Shown: in pieces, positions 1 to 8,731 of the stretch
How positions within the stretch are numbered: position 1 is the first letter of the stretch
Layout of the letters: each line of letters begins with the position of its first letter
Assembly: GCA_965202955.1 (NCBI GenBank)
Contig: OZ241871.1
Span: 62,001 to 126,000 of the forward strand
Origin: Bin5 sp034422415
GTDB taxonomy: Bacteria > Chloroflexota > Anaerolineae > Caldilineales > Caldilineaceae
Direction: 5' to 3'
Length of the DNA stretch: 64,000 nt
Notes under the pieces: model-generated
Database searches by the model: none
What the model was told of the DNA's origin: nothing
What the model saw: only the letters and a program-made list of their open reading frames with translations
Made by a program: the position numbers and the translations under genes

Positions 1-1390
1 CCTGGATTATGTTCTGCTCGGTAACGTACTGCCACAGACCGGAGACCGCAACGAATGCTGCGCCGGCCAGCCAGGCCAGGGCCAGAACTGTCCGGGCCGC
101 GCCCCAGTCAGTCGCGCTTCGCATGGTTGCATGCAAGAGCAGGGCGAACATGGCCGCGCTCAAAAACACCGTCCGCCACTCGCGTAACGCGACGTCCCTC
201 TGCTCAGCGGCGACTGCTGCGACCAGCGCGAAAGCGACCAGGAGAAAGACAAGCATGCTCCGCCTGTCGCCCTCTGACCCGTGAGCGTCGCCGGTAGGAT
301 GGAGCCCCGCCGCCATGCGCACGCCAAAGAGCGCCAAGCCGCCATAGATTCCGATTTCGATCAGATTCAGCGCCCGCCCCGGCAGCACCGGCAACGGATG
401 GAGGTAAAATGGCAAGCCGAACAGCAGCGCCCCTGTCCACAACTCCGGCCGCGGCAGCGCAGCGATGCCGAGAACGACCAGGCCGGCGACCACGATCGCC
501 CAGCTCTGACTGAGGACGCCTACGCCGATCACGACAACGCCCCCGATCGCCGCGAAAAGGGCGCGCGGCCAGGGAATCAGCAATTTGCCGATACATAGAC
601 CCAGTAGGATCCGAAAGACAACGACTTCCTTTGCCAGGAAGCCGCCGCGATCGCCATCCTGCAAAGCCGACGCCTGACGCTCTGCCAGCCAGGTTCCCAG
701 GGCCGAAACAGCCAGCCATCCGCCCACAAGCGCCATCAGGACACCTGGCCACTGCGGAAGCGGCCCCGGCGGCAGCGCGTCCACAGCCACACCGCGCAGA
801 ACAGTCTGCCCCCATCCACGCCAGACTTCGACCGACGCCTCGTGCGGCCCGTCTCCGTCAGCGCGATGCACGACGAGCCACTCGGCCGCCGGGCCGGTGG
901 GAGTCTGTTTTTCGGGGGCAAAGAGTGGTTTGTAGCCGCCCGCCTGGCCTGAGCTGTTCAGGTTGCCGCGCAGTACCGGCAAACGGTTGGCCGGCCCACC
1001 GTCCACACTTATAAAAACATAGCCCCAGTAGTCGCCCAGCGCCAGCTGCAGCGCCAAGTCGCGACCGTAATATCGAAAACTCACGCGCCCGGACGGCTCC
1101 TCCCAAGGCGAGGCCGGCTCGGTCGTGTCCGCCCCCTCCGAGGAGACAAGCCAGCCGGCTCCATAGCTGAACGCCGGGTCGTCCATCGCCGCGATCGCGC
1201 CGCTGCGAACTACCTCGCCTCCGCCTCCTTCAGCCGGCCCTAGCGCCGGCTCAGCTAACGGGGCCGCCGCTTGTCGAAACAGCGGAAAGAGTGTATCAGC
1301 ACCGGCGAGCCAACCGGCTCCGCACGCCAGCAACAGCAGCCCAATCAGAAGATTTGCCCGGCGGGAAAGAGGAAACAGAGACGCCATCAT
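1..1390 (-). CDS. O-antigen ligase-like polytopic membrane protein (C-terminus cut off)
   Basis: An uninterrupted frame starts at the ATG at 1390 and runs off the left edge (463 codons visible). The N-terminus has one hydrophobic segment (NLLIGLLLLACGAGWLAG), then about 190 residues of predicted extracytoplasmic domain, then repeated hydrophobic helices. Within the helices, ALREWRTVF resembles the R-E-x-R motif of O-antigen ligase/polymerase (Wzy/WaaL) proteins of Chloroflexota. By family, such proteins polymerise or transfer polysaccharide at the outer face of the membrane. A second in-frame ATG follows immediately (1387), so the start is uncertain by one codon. It is divergent from the SIMPL gene. 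The assignment rests on topology and one motif, and the diagnostic C-terminal part is missing. Confidence 0.6.
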   Translation of the reverse strand, partial: MMASLFPLSRRANLLIGLLLLACGAGWLAGADTLFPLFRQAAAPLAEPALGPAEGGGGEVVRSGAIAAMDDPAFSYGAGWLVSSEGADTTEPASPWEEPSGRVSFRYYGRDLALQLALGDYWGYVFISVDGGPANRLPVLRGNLNSSGQAGGYKPLFAPEKQTPTGPAAEWLVVHRADGDGPHEASVEVWRGWGQTVLRGVAVDALPPGPLPQWPGVLMALVGGWLAVSALGTWLAERQASALQDGDRGGFLAKEVVVFRILLGLCIGKLLIPWPRALFAAIGGVVVIGVGVLSQSWAIVVAGLVVLGIAALPRPELWTGALLFGLPFYLHPLPVLPGRALNLIEIGIYGGLALFGVRMAAGLHPTGDAHGSEGDRRSMLVFLLVAFALVAAVAAEQRDVALREWRTVFLSAAMFALLLHATMRSATDWGAARTVLALAWLAGAAFVAVSGLWQYVTEQNIIQ

Positions 1391-1409
1391 AAGAACGATG
1401 GTATCACAC

Positions 1410-1440
1410 GGGACGCCATCGAGTGAACGGATGGCGTCCC
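1410..1440. repeat. 11-bp perfect inverted repeat between divergent genes
   Basis: GGGACGCCATC (1410-1420) and GATGGCGTCCC (1430-1440) are perfect reverse complements around a 9-nt loop. There is no T-run, so it is not a classic terminator. A further GACGCCATC sits at 1380-1388, overlapping the start of the leftward gene. It could be an operator or a leader hairpin; its role is unknown. Confidence 0.5.
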
Positions 1441-1553
1441 ATGCCAATCTCTGCCGCAAGGCAACTTATTGGCGCGTTGTGTCGTCAAGAGTTATATGCC
1501 AGGAGTTTAAAGCCACAACCACAGCAAATCGCCAGGACGTGAGGAGCAGACAG

Positions 1554-2327
1554 ATGAAGAGCCAGAAATCATCCGGAACGGCCATAGGCCTGGTCGCCCT
1601 AATGGCCTTGACCCTGATCTTAATCTCCATCGTGATGACCGCGACGCCTGCGCCGGCCGCTCAGGCAAGCGAAGGGAAACTCGCCGCGTCAACCACGCAC
1701 TCTGTTACGGTCGTGGGCGAGGGAACCGTCTCCATCGATCCGGACATCGCCACCGCCAACATCGGCGTGGAAGTGATGCGTCCAACGGTGAAGGAGGCCA
1801 GCGCCGCCGCGCAAGAGGTCATGGACAGAGTGCTCATGGCGCTCCTGGACCAGGAGATCGACGAGGCCGACATCCAGACAAGACATTTCAGCATCTATGC
1901 CGAACGCTTCGGCCCGGAAGGGTTGTTGAACGAGGACGAGACCCGTTACCGCGTCAGCAACACCGTCTACATCACAATTCGGGACCTTGACAGTATCGGC
2001 GACGTCCTGGATGCCGCCATTGACGCAGGCGCCAACAACGTTTACGGCGTCGACTTCAGCCTAGCCGATCCAGCCTCGGTTGAGTCCGAAGCTCGGGCCC
2101 AGGCCGTGGCCGACGCGCGATCCAAAGCCGATGAACTGGCGGAGCTGATCGGTGTTGAAGTCAGCAGCGTCACCGGAATCAGTGAGATTATCGGCCAGGG
2201 CGGCGGCTTCTACGGCGGCAACTTCGCCCAGATGGCGATGGCCGAAAGCGCCAGCGGTATCGGCCCCATCAGTCCCGGCGAACTCATGCTGACAATGCAG
2301 CTGCAGATCACATACGAGCTGCGCTGA
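1554..2327 (+). CDS. SIMPL-domain (DUF541) exported protein
   Basis: The 257-residue product has an N-terminal hydrophobic segment (about residues 10-32, ending APAAQA) that reads as a signal peptide or anchor. A SIMPL/DUF541 domain follows: VTVVGEGTVSIDPDIA near the start, IGVEVMRPTVKEA, and DARSKADELAELIGV near the end. The family forms oligomeric periplasmic or extracytoplasmic proteins, mostly of unclear function. The frame is open from 1398, but the ATG at 1554 is preferred because GAGGAG lies 8-13 nt upstream and the signal peptide then begins directly. It appears to be a single-gene unit. Confidence 0.85.
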   Translation: MKSQKSSGTAIGLVALMALTLILISIVMTATPAPAAQASEGKLAASTTHSVTVVGEGTVSIDPDIATANIGVEVMRPTVKEASAAAQEVMDRVLMALLDQEIDEADIQTRHFSIYAERFGPEGLLNEDETRYRVSNTVYITIRDLDSIGDVLDAAIDAGANNVYGVDFSLADPASVESEARAQAVADARSKADELAELIGVEVSSVTGISEIIGQGGGFYGGNFAQMAMAESASGIGPISPGELMLTMQLQITYELR

Positions 2328-2380
2328 ACCTGACGGCCCAGGCCTCTGTCAGACCACAGGCCGCCGTTCGCAGAAACCCC

Positions 2381-2449
2381 CCAATGCGGGACGGCTGGCG
2401 CCACGCGTTCCTTTCTCAGGGGACGCACGACCGCCTGCTCCCGCATTGG
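2381..2449. repeat. Long-range inverted repeat (11-bp arms)
   Basis: CCAATGCGGGA (2381-2391) is perfectly complementary to TCCCGCATTGG (2439-2449), with 47 nt between the arms. It lies between the SIMPL stop and the next promoter and has no T-tract. It may end or process the SIMPL transcript, but this is inference. Confidence 0.35.
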
Positions 2450-2480
2450 CTCTTGTCATCGACCATCCACACCGAATTTT

Positions 2481-2509
2481 TTGACAGCCCAGACAGCGGT
2501 CGCTATAAT
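2481..2509 (+). promoter_or_regulatory. Consensus sigma-70-type promoter
   Basis: TTGACA (2481-2486) and TATAAT (2504-2509) are both perfect consensus hexamers separated by the ideal 17 bp. Transcription would start near 2516 and read the repeat protein at 2561. It is the best-matching promoter I found in the window and suggests strong constitutive expression by the housekeeping sigma factor. Confidence 0.85.
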
Positions 2510-2560
2510 AGTGGCTCCGTGCGCGCTTCACTTGGCAAGCCGCAAGCATTGGAGACAGCC

Positions 2561-3031
2561 ATGACGGAAGAGAGACCAGACGCCAACCCATTGGAAGATG
2601 CCGCCGCCGATTTGAGCGCCGACCTGGAAGGCGAACGCGTCGAAGTAAAAGAGTCTTCAATTGGTTCGGTACGTGGCGGCCACGTGTCGATGTCAAATTC
2701 CGCCACCCGGTCCGTCAAAGCCCAGGCGCTCAACATGACCGATTCGGCGGCGGGTTTCGTACAGGCGAAGTCGCTGGACATGCGCGACGCCGCCATCGGC
2801 TGCGCCGCCAGCCAGGAAACCGCCGTCCACAGCGGTGTCATCGGTCTGCTGGCAGCCGGTCAGATCAAAGCGGAAGAGATAAGAACAGGACTGCTGTTTG
2901 CCGGCAAGGTCGAGGGAAACGTCCAAACCGCTTTGTCACCGCTCACCGCGCTGGCGTTTGGTGCGGGATTTGGCGTGGTCCTTCTGCTTCTGCGGAAACT
3001 GTTCGGCCGGAAAACAGCCAAACACAGTTGA
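2561..3031 (+). CDS. Small protein of six 15-residue repeats with C-terminal membrane helix
   Basis: I do not recognise a named family. The 156-residue product has an acidic N-terminus (residues 1-26), then six ungapped 15-residue units (residues 27-116) beginning VEVKESSIG, VSMSNSATR, LNMTDSAAG, LDMRDAAIG, TAVHSGVIG and IKAEEIRTG. Small or hydrophobic residues recur at fixed positions, as in beta-solenoid proteins. A hydrophobic helix near residues 125-147 and a basic end (RKLFGRKTAKHS) suggest a tail anchor with the repeats on the opposite face. The start at 2561 follows GGAG at 2551-2554 and lies about 45 nt after the predicted transcription start. The next gene is rplY, 65 nt downstream with its own ribosome binding site. 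Confidence 0.75.
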   Translation: MTEERPDANPLEDAAADLSADLEGERVEVKESSIGSVRGGHVSMSNSATRSVKAQALNMTDSAAGFVQAKSLDMRDAAIGCAASQETAVHSGVIGLLAAGQIKAEEIRTGLLFAGKVEGNVQTALSPLTALAFGAGFGVVLLLLRKLFGRKTAKHS

Positions 3032-3096
3032 CCGCGGCCCTGCTTGCCGCTGACCAGCCGGAATCATCCCGTAAGTTTGAAGGAGAGCAGATATAG

Positions 3097-3756
3097 ATGT
3101 CAACACTTACACTGACTGCCAGCGCCCGTAGCGTGACCGGCCGTAGAGTAAAACGCCTGCGTCCGCAGGGGATTGTCCCCGTCGTTATCTACGGAAGAGA
3201 ACGGATGGCGCAGAACGCCCAGGTCGAGGTGGCCGAGTTCGAACGCGTACTGCGCGACGGCGGCAGCTCCCAGCTCGTCAAGGTCGATCTCGAAGGCGAA
3301 GAGTACAACATCCTCGTGCGCGAAGTTCAGCGGCATCCGGTGCGCCACAACCTGCTGCACGCAGACTTCTACGCCGTCAACATGTCGGAGACCCAGCAGG
3401 TCAGCGTGCCGCTAATCACCGTCGGAGAGTCGGTGGTCGGTACCGACCTGGTCATGGTGCAGGCCATGGAAAGCGTCGAGATCGAAGCGCTGCCCGCCGA
3501 CATTCCCGCCCACATCGAGGTCGATGTCTCTCCCCTTGAGGGCCCCGAAAGTCCTCCGATTACGGTTGCAGACCTCCCGGCCATCGCCGGGGTCACCTAT
3601 ATCTCCGACCCCGATGATCCGATCTGCAGCCTGATTCTCTCGCGCGCGGCTGTCAGCGAGGAGGAAGAAGAGGCCGAAGCCGAACTGATCGACCCCGATG
3701 CCGAGCCCGAGGTCATTGGCCGCGGCCGCGAGGATGAAGAAGAGGAAGAAGAGTAG
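3097..3756 (+). CDS. rplY: 50S ribosomal protein L25 (CTC form)
   Basis: L25 binds 5S rRNA in the large ribosomal subunit. The N-terminal domain is recognisable (RSVTGRRVKRLRPQGIVPVV, then LVREVQRHPVRHNLLHADFY), followed by the beta-rich TL5/CTC C-terminal domain (SVPLITVGESV). At 219 residues it matches the long CTC form. It ends in a strongly acidic tail (EDEEEEEE), usual for this form. GAAGGAGAG at 3079-3087 is a good ribosome binding site. A hairpin terminator follows directly. Confidence 0.95.
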   Translation: MSTLTLTASARSVTGRRVKRLRPQGIVPVVIYGRERMAQNAQVEVAEFERVLRDGGSSQLVKVDLEGEEYNILVREVQRHPVRHNLLHADFYAVNMSETQQVSVPLITVGESVVGTDLVMVQAMESVEIEALPADIPAHIEVDVSPLEGPESPPITVADLPAIAGVTYISDPDDPICSLILSRAAVSEEEEEAEAELIDPDAEPEVIGRGREDEEEEEE

Positions 3757-3776
3757 CTTCGCAACGACGATTACGC

Positions 3777-3811
3777 AGGGCGCCGGCTCCCGTGCCGGCG
3801 CTCTTTCTATT
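3777..3811 (+). terminator. Rho-independent terminator after rplY
   Basis: GCGCCGGC (3780-3787) pairs with GCCGGCGC (3794-3801) around a 6-nt loop. The stem extends by about three further pairs including one G-T, followed by TCTTTCTATTT. It lies between the convergent rplY and M23 peptidase genes. Confidence 0.85.
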
Positions 3812-3823
3812 TCAGGGGCGAAC

Positions 3824-5200
3824 TCAATTCCCCTCTTCCTGGCCGGTTTCGCCCTGGTCGTCCCCCTCTTCCGGTCCGGCTTCGCTCAGCGGCGAGAGCA
3901 GCGGTCTGTCCAGGAACGGCATCGGGTCAACCGCCAGCCCGTAGATGCGCAGCTCCCAATGCAGATGCTCCCCCGTGCTGCGCCCCGTCGTACCCACAAA
4001 GCCGATCGCCTCTCCCGCCTGCACCTTCACCCCCGGCACAACCACCGCCTCACGCAGATGCCAGTAGCCCGTGAACAGACCGGCGCCATGGTCAAGCACT
4101 ACGCTCACCCCGCGCACATTCAGCTGATCGGCCAGAACGACGATTCCATCCCCCGCGGCAACGACGGGACTGCCGCCCGGCGCGGCAAAGTCCTGACCGG
4201 TGTGGAAGGACTCGAACACCCCTCCGTTATAGCTCCGCTCGATCCCGTAAGGGCTGGTCGTCGGGAACGGCGATGACAGCGGCAGCCTCAAATTCTGCCT
4301 CCATTGAACCGGTGTATCCGTCTGCGACCAGATGGGCGTGAGATAGTCCAGCTCCGCCTGCAACACCTCCTGTTCCAGCAAGGCGCTCTGCTCCGCTGGC
4401 AGTGTGATCTGCTGACTCAGAAAATGACGCTCCTGGACCTCCACCAGGAAGGATCGAACGACAGTAACGCCGCTGCGGGCTTCGTAGTTCACGCGCAGCT
4501 GATGTTCACCCGGCTCCATCGCAGCCGGCGCCGGTACATAGGCTCCCCAGATGGTGACTTCCCCGTTCCCCGCGTCGCCCGCATCTTTGTCTTCTCGGAT
4601 TGCCAGCGGCCAGATGCCCACAGGAACTCCATCCCACTCCGCCTTCAACGAGAACGGGCGACTCGCTTCAACCTGAAGCCAGCCGGCCTCGCCCTGCCCG
4701 ATCACAGAGGGAATGCTCACGATCCGCACAGCGCCAAAACGCAGCCTCGACGCCGGGCGCGGCGACTCTCGCCCGAGCAGTATCCGCTGGCCCGGAAACA
4801 GACGCGCCCCTGGCGCAACACGATTGCGTATGGCAAGACGGGCTGGAGAAAGTCCTTCGCGAGCGGCGATCGATAGGACGGTGTCGCCGGGCCGGGCCAG
4901 AACAAAGGATCCCGACGCGTTCACTCGCGGAAGGTTGAGTACCTGACCCACGTCGAGGACATCCACGTCGGCCAGATCGTTGGCTTCTGCCAGGTCCTCG
5001 ACCGAGATTTCAAATCGAGCGGCTATCGAACCCAATGTGTCGCCTAGCTGGACAGTGTATGTGTCCTCCGGCGACTGCGCGTCAACTGGCCTCGCAGGCG
5101 CATACGCCAGATAGGCCAGACACAGAATGCAAACGAACAGAAGGCGCTGAAGCGCCTGCCATGCCGGCCCCGCTCGAGCCGTCATCCACTCATGCCCCAT
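3824..5200 (-). CDS. LysM-domain M23 metallopeptidase (murein hydrolase-like)
   Basis: The 458-residue exported protein has a signal peptide (about residues 15-42, hydrophobic, ending VDA). Two LysM-type segments follow (YTVQLGDTLGSIAARFEIS; then RPGDTVLSIAAREGLS), a beta-rich middle region, and a C-terminal M23 peptidase domain. The zinc ligands are visible: H333xxxD337 in HTGQDF, and H412-L-H414 in HLHWEL. By family it cleaves peptidoglycan cross-bridges or acts in division-site remodelling. The acidic tail (EEGDDQGETGQEEG) is unremarkable. The ATG at 5200 overlaps the hpt stop by 11 nt; an in-frame ATG at 5185 with GAGTGG just upstream is an equally good start. Either way it is translationally linked to hpt. 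Confidence 0.9.
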   Translation of the reverse strand: MGHEWMTARAGPAWQALQRLLFVCILCLAYLAYAPARPVDAQSPEDTYTVQLGDTLGSIAARFEISVEDLAEANDLADVDVLDVGQVLNLPRVNASGSFVLARPGDTVLSIAAREGLSPARLAIRNRVAPGARLFPGQRILLGRESPRPASRLRFGAVRIVSIPSVIGQGEAGWLQVEASRPFSLKAEWDGVPVGIWPLAIREDKDAGDAGNGEVTIWGAYVPAPAAMEPGEHQLRVNYEARSGVTVVRSFLVEVQERHFLSQQITLPAEQSALLEQEVLQAELDYLTPIWSQTDTPVQWRQNLRLPLSSPFPTTSPYGIERSYNGGVFESFHTGQDFAAPGGSPVVAAGDGIVVLADQLNVRGVSVVLDHGAGLFTGYWHLREAVVVPGVKVQAGEAIGFVGTTGRSTGEHLHWELRIYGLAVDPMPFLDRPLLSPLSEAGPEEGDDQGETGQEEGN

Positions 5201-5810
5201 CTGCCGACTGGTATACTTCAGGCTTCAGTACGCCGATATAGGGCAGATTGCGATACCTCTGATTGAAATCAAGGCCGTATCCGATGACAAACTCGTCGGG
5301 TACCGAAAAACCGGTCCATAGCACGTCGATATCCACCTCGCGACGCGACGGCTTGTCCAAGAGAGTCACAACCTCCAGGCTGGCCGGATTGCGGGCGCCG
5401 AAGAGCTGTGTCAAATATGCGAGCGTATGCCCGCTGTCGATGATATCCTCGACCAGGAGAACATGACGGCCCTCAATCGGTTCATTCAGGTCCTTCATGA
5501 TCCGCACAATGCCCGAGCTTGAGGTTGTAGCACCGTAGCTGCTGGTCGCCAGAAAGTCGATTTCGTGCGGAATTGAAATCGCCCGCATCAGATCGGCAAG
5601 AAAGAGAACGCTGCCCTTCAAGACCGCAATCAATAGAAGGTCCTTGTCCGCGTAATGCTCGTCGATACGCCGACCCAACTCACGCACACGCCCCTGAATA
5701 GCCTCCGCAGAAACCAGGACGTGCTCGACATCACGGCTCCAAAGGGCCTGCCCCAAAAGGGATGGCCCTTCATCTGGCACAACGGCAACTTCCGATGCAC
5801 ACTCTACCAT
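5190..5810 (-). CDS. hpt: Hypoxanthine phosphoribosyltransferase
   Basis: This purine-salvage enzyme converts hypoxanthine or guanine plus PRPP to IMP or GMP. The type I phosphoribosyltransferase signature VLLVEDIIDSGHTL (residues 117-130) is intact, and VLKGSVLFLADLMR and DFLATSSYG match the family. The frame is open far upstream (to 6182), but family length (about 180-206 residues) and AGGAGAAG 8-15 nt upstream support the ATG at 5810. In many bacteria hpt sits beside tilS, as it nearly does here: order tilS - small ORF - Nudix - hpt - M23. Confidence 0.95.
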   Translation of the reverse strand: MVECASEVAVVPDEGPSLLGQALWSRDVEHVLVSAEAIQGRVRELGRRIDEHYADKDLLLIAVLKGSVLFLADLMRAISIPHEIDFLATSSYGATTSSSGIVRIMKDLNEPIEGRHVLLVEDIIDSGHTLAYLTQLFGARNPASLEVVTLLDKPSRREVDIDVLWTGFSVPDEFVIGYGLDFNQRYRNLPYIGVLKPEVYQSADGA

Positions 5811-5920
5811 TTGCAGCTTCTCCTGGAATTGCGTTCGGCTTGCGATGATAGACGGCTCACGTCCACTCCCTGAACAGACGGGGCCTCGGCTCTGTTGCGG
5901 ATGGGTTCGAATCCTATCAT

Positions 5921-6613
5921 TCACTCGCGACGCTCCCCAAATTCTGCCCCTCCCGCCAGGCACATCCGCAGGACCGCCAGCAACTCGCTGAGAATCATGG
6001 CAGTGGCCCCCCAGATCGTTCGACCCTGAATCGCGTAGAAGGGCACCAGCGCCGAGCGGTCCCTCAGCTGCCAGCGCTCGCGCCGAATATGGGCCGGATT
6101 CTGAAAATCCTCGATCGAAACGTCCATCAGTTCGGCCACCTCGCGCCTGTCTGGCCGAAACTCGGGCCGGTTGGCAATCCAACCCACTGTGGGACTGACA
6201 TCGTAGTTGCTGGGACGGATATAAACCTGTGTCAGCGCCCCGATCACCTCCACATCTCCCGGCTCGATTCCCAACTCTTCCTGCGCTTCCCGCAGTGCTG
6301 TTGCCGTCAGATTCGTGTCCCCTTCCTCTCTGCCGCCTCCCGCAAACGCGACCTGGCCGCTATGAGTCCCGTCGTATCTCGGACGAACAATGAGAGGAAG
6401 ATGCAGACTGCCCCTATGTGGATACAGGAGGACCAGAACGCCGCTCTCGCGAGCGGGCTCAGCCGCCCTGTCGTCTGGATGCCAGCCCGGCCGCGGAAGC
6501 GGCGCCATCAAGGCCTGTGCCGGGCGGCCGGGCAGCGGGCCTGCCAGCTTCTTCCGCAGACACGCCAATAGCTGATCCAGCCAAGCGGACTCGCCAATTC
6601 TCTCAGAACCCAA
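5921..6613 (-). CDS. Nudix hydrolase, CoA pyrophosphatase type
   Basis: The Nudix box is present as GGGREEGD followed by TALREAQEELGI. It is preceded by HSGQVAFAGG, which matches the UPF0035 element (HxGQVaFPGG) that marks CoA pyrophosphatases of the NudL type. These cleave CoA or its oxidised forms to 4'-phosphopantetheine and 3',5'-ADP. The 230-residue length fits. The start is a TTG at 6613; no ATG precedes the conserved region closely, so the N-terminus is tentative. It sits between the small ORF at 6654 and hpt in the leftward tilS unit. Confidence 0.85.
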   Translation of the reverse strand: MGSERIGESAWLDQLLACLRKKLAGPLPGRPAQALMAPLPRPGWHPDDRAAEPARESGVLVLLYPHRGSLHLPLIVRPRYDGTHSGQVAFAGGGREEGDTNLTATALREAQEELGIEPGDVEVIGALTQVYIRPSNYDVSPTVGWIANRPEFRPDRREVAELMDVSIEDFQNPAHIRRERWQLRDRSALVPFYAIQGRTIWGATAMILSELLAVLRMCLAGGAEFGERRE

Positions 6614-6653
6614 CGGAATTTACCTGCTTCGAATCTGGCCGGCCCCCATCCGC

Positions 6654-6896
6654 TCAGCCGCCTCGCAGGGACCGAAATACGGTCTTGCCCTGTTCGTCCA
6701 CTTCCCAGCCATATTCATCCAGGTATATCGTCCGGTCAGGCAGAGTGAGGCGCCGCGCCTCGCGTTCAAAACGAAACTCCATCGTACCTTGCGGGCCGTT
6801 CAGCAGTCCTGTGGCCGCCGCCGCATCTCGACAGGCAAAACGCAACTTCGTCGCTGGCTGTCGGCTCGCCCAGAGGACAATTGGCCGCAGGCTCAT
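6654..6896 (-). CDS. Hypothetical 80-residue protein coupled to tilS
   Basis: I do not recognise the family. The ATG overlaps the tilS TGA stop (ATGA arrangement at 6896), a common sign of translational coupling. The product is 80 residues with no membrane helix; its second half (RTIYLDEYGWEVDEQGKTVF) looks like folded beta structure rather than a shadow frame. It fills the gap between tilS and the Nudix gene with normal operon spacing (about 40 nt to the next start). No homologue search was possible, so it is supported only by position and coupling. Confidence 0.55.
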   Translation of the reverse strand: MSLRPIVLWASRQPATKLRFACRDAAAATGLLNGPQGTMEFRFEREARRLTLPDRTIYLDEYGWEVDEQGKTVFRSLRGG

Positions 6897-8578
6897 CAGG
6901 ACGACTCCCGCCAGCAGAGGTGGATTACCCCCCCGCTGCTCTCGGTAATTCGCACCCTGTCGGCAATCTGGTGACCCCCAACCCAGACGACCTCACCGCC
7001 ATCCAAAAGGACCGGCCAGCCCGAACGAAACCAGCGCGGCACCTTACGATCGGTCAGATAGTCGGACAGCCTCTTGCCGTGCCCGCCCAGGCCCAGCTGC
7101 GCGAATCGCTGGCCCGGCTGGGGGGCCGCCAGCGCAAGTTGCTGCACCCGGTCCGCACTGATGTAGGCCTCCCAGGGCGAGACCCCCGCAGGCCAGCCTC
7201 GCGGCAGGTCCCCTCGTTCAAGCAATTCACAGTGCAACGTCCAGTCGGTCACCACGATCTCGCCGGGAATCTCCAGCCTTCTACTCCGCTGGCGGGCGCG
7301 CCAATCGCAATCGAGATAGGGATGATCGGCTACAAAGGGCGGCGCGGCGGCGCGGTGCAGGCTGAAAGAACTGGCAGCGCGCGTCAGCATCACGTCAGCC
7401 ACCCATGTGTAAGGTCCACCCGCGCGCGCCTCCTCCAGCAGAGACCGGCGCAGCCGTTCGATTGCATCGAAACTGGTGCTGACAGAAGAAAGCCCCAGGC
7501 AGAATCCGGCTGCCCGCAGGGTCGCCCGCTGGTCTGCTACACTCAGACCGCGAAATGCTGCCAGGTCGAATACCTGGCGGTCGGCGCTGCCGGAGGGCCC
7601 GGCTTGACAGCTGTCCGCCGCCAACCCCGGCCCCTCTTGCCTCCGCGTGCCATCCCCGCCCAACCGGGCGGCCAGCATCGCCTTGCGGGCATGCGAATCG
7701 GAACGATCGGCCTCCGCCGCTAGCAGCGATGCCGTTCGGCACAGAGACGCAACCACCCGCGGGTTGATCTCCTCCAGTCGCGGAAGGACCTCGTGACGCA
7801 GACGGTTGCGCACCAGCGACCGGTCCTGATTGCTGGGATCTTCACGCCACGGGATACCGTGCTGCATAAGATACTGTATGATTTCATCACGCGCGGCGCC
7901 GAGCAGTGGTCGGACAAGCCGCACGTTCGGCACAGGACGGTCGTCCGCGAACAAGGGGCGCGCCGGCCGCATGCCTGCCAGGCCGTCCAGGCCGCTGCCC
8001 CTAATCAGGTTCATCAGCACCGTCTCAGCCTGATCGTTAGCCGTGTGGGCCACCGCGACCTCCACAACTCTTCCATCCGCCTGATACCCGGCCGCGACCT
8101 CGGCCAAAAACCTGTAGCGTGCCCGCCTGGCCGCCGCCTCCAGGTTTCCGGAACCGGCGAGCGCATGCCGCGGCAGAGTCGACACTTTCAGCGGCACCTC
8201 CCAGCGGTCCAAAATCTCCGCGACAAAGGCGGCATCGTCCCCGGAATCCGCTCGCAGACCGTGGTCAAGATGCGCCGCTACCACCTCGATCGACCATCCC
8301 TCGCGCAGACGAGATAGCAAATGCAGAAGTGCAACACTGTCCGCGCCGCCGCTGACGCCGACGACGACCGTAGCCCCAATCCCCTCTTCACGCGCAGGAC
8401 CCGCAAGAATACCATCGCGCGCCCGCGCGCGCCGGAGCAGATCTGTAAGGCGCCGCTCGATCGCCGTTTCCGGCTCTTCACCAGGGGACGAACGACCCTG
8501 CTTCCCCTGCCTTCCTTGCCCCCGCACACGGCCCTCCGGAGGCCTGCGTCCTGGTTCCTCTATTCCTTTTCCTGACAT
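6896..8578 (-). CDS. tilS: tRNA(Ile)-lysidine synthase
   Basis: TilS modifies the wobble cytidine of the CAU-anticodon tRNA-Ile to lysidine with ATP, so that AUA is read as isoleucine. The PP-loop SGGADS is at residues 76-81 (GVSGGADSVALLHLL), followed by AAHLDHGLRADSGDDAAFV and AVAHTANDQAETVLMNLIRG. The C-terminal substrate-binding part contains PRWFRSGWPVLLDGG. At 560 residues it is longer than most TilS (about 430-470), partly through a low-complexity Gly/Arg/Glu-rich N-terminus of about 50 residues. The ATG at 8578 is chosen over 8644 because nothing conserved lies upstream; no clear ribosome binding site helps, so the start is uncertain. Confidence 0.93.
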   Translation of the reverse strand: MSGKGIEEPGRRPPEGRVRGQGRQGKQGRSSPGEEPETAIERRLTDLLRRARARDGILAGPAREEGIGATVVVGVSGGADSVALLHLLSRLREGWSIEVVAAHLDHGLRADSGDDAAFVAEILDRWEVPLKVSTLPRHALAGSGNLEAAARRARYRFLAEVAAGYQADGRVVEVAVAHTANDQAETVLMNLIRGSGLDGLAGMRPARPLFADDRPVPNVRLVRPLLGAARDEIIQYLMQHGIPWREDPSNQDRSLVRNRLRHEVLPRLEEINPRVVASLCRTASLLAAEADRSDSHARKAMLAARLGGDGTRRQEGPGLAADSCQAGPSGSADRQVFDLAAFRGLSVADQRATLRAAGFCLGLSSVSTSFDAIERLRRSLLEEARAGGPYTWVADVMLTRAASSFSLHRAAAPPFVADHPYLDCDWRARQRSRRLEIPGEIVVTDWTLHCELLERGDLPRGWPAGVSPWEAYISADRVQQLALAAPQPGQRFAQLGLGGHGKRLSDYLTDRKVPRWFRSGWPVLLDGGEVVWVGGHQIADRVRITESSGGVIHLCWRESS

Positions 8579-8731
8579 GAGACGTTCGCTTGCAGGCAGC
8601 CGTCCCGCACACGCTCGGACGCGGAAATTGCCCCGGAAACGCACGCGGTGCTTGCCTCACTTCTGAACCGCCGCCCGCGGAACGCAACTCGACACATTGC
8701 GTCAACCGGACAGGGCAAAAGACTACCCATT

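Noticed and set aside
5190..6182. 330-residue version of hypoxanthine phosphoribosyltransferase
   Set aside because: The N-terminal 124 residues overlap the Nudix gene, are low-complexity shadow translation, and a good ribosome site plus ATG at 5810 gives the family length.
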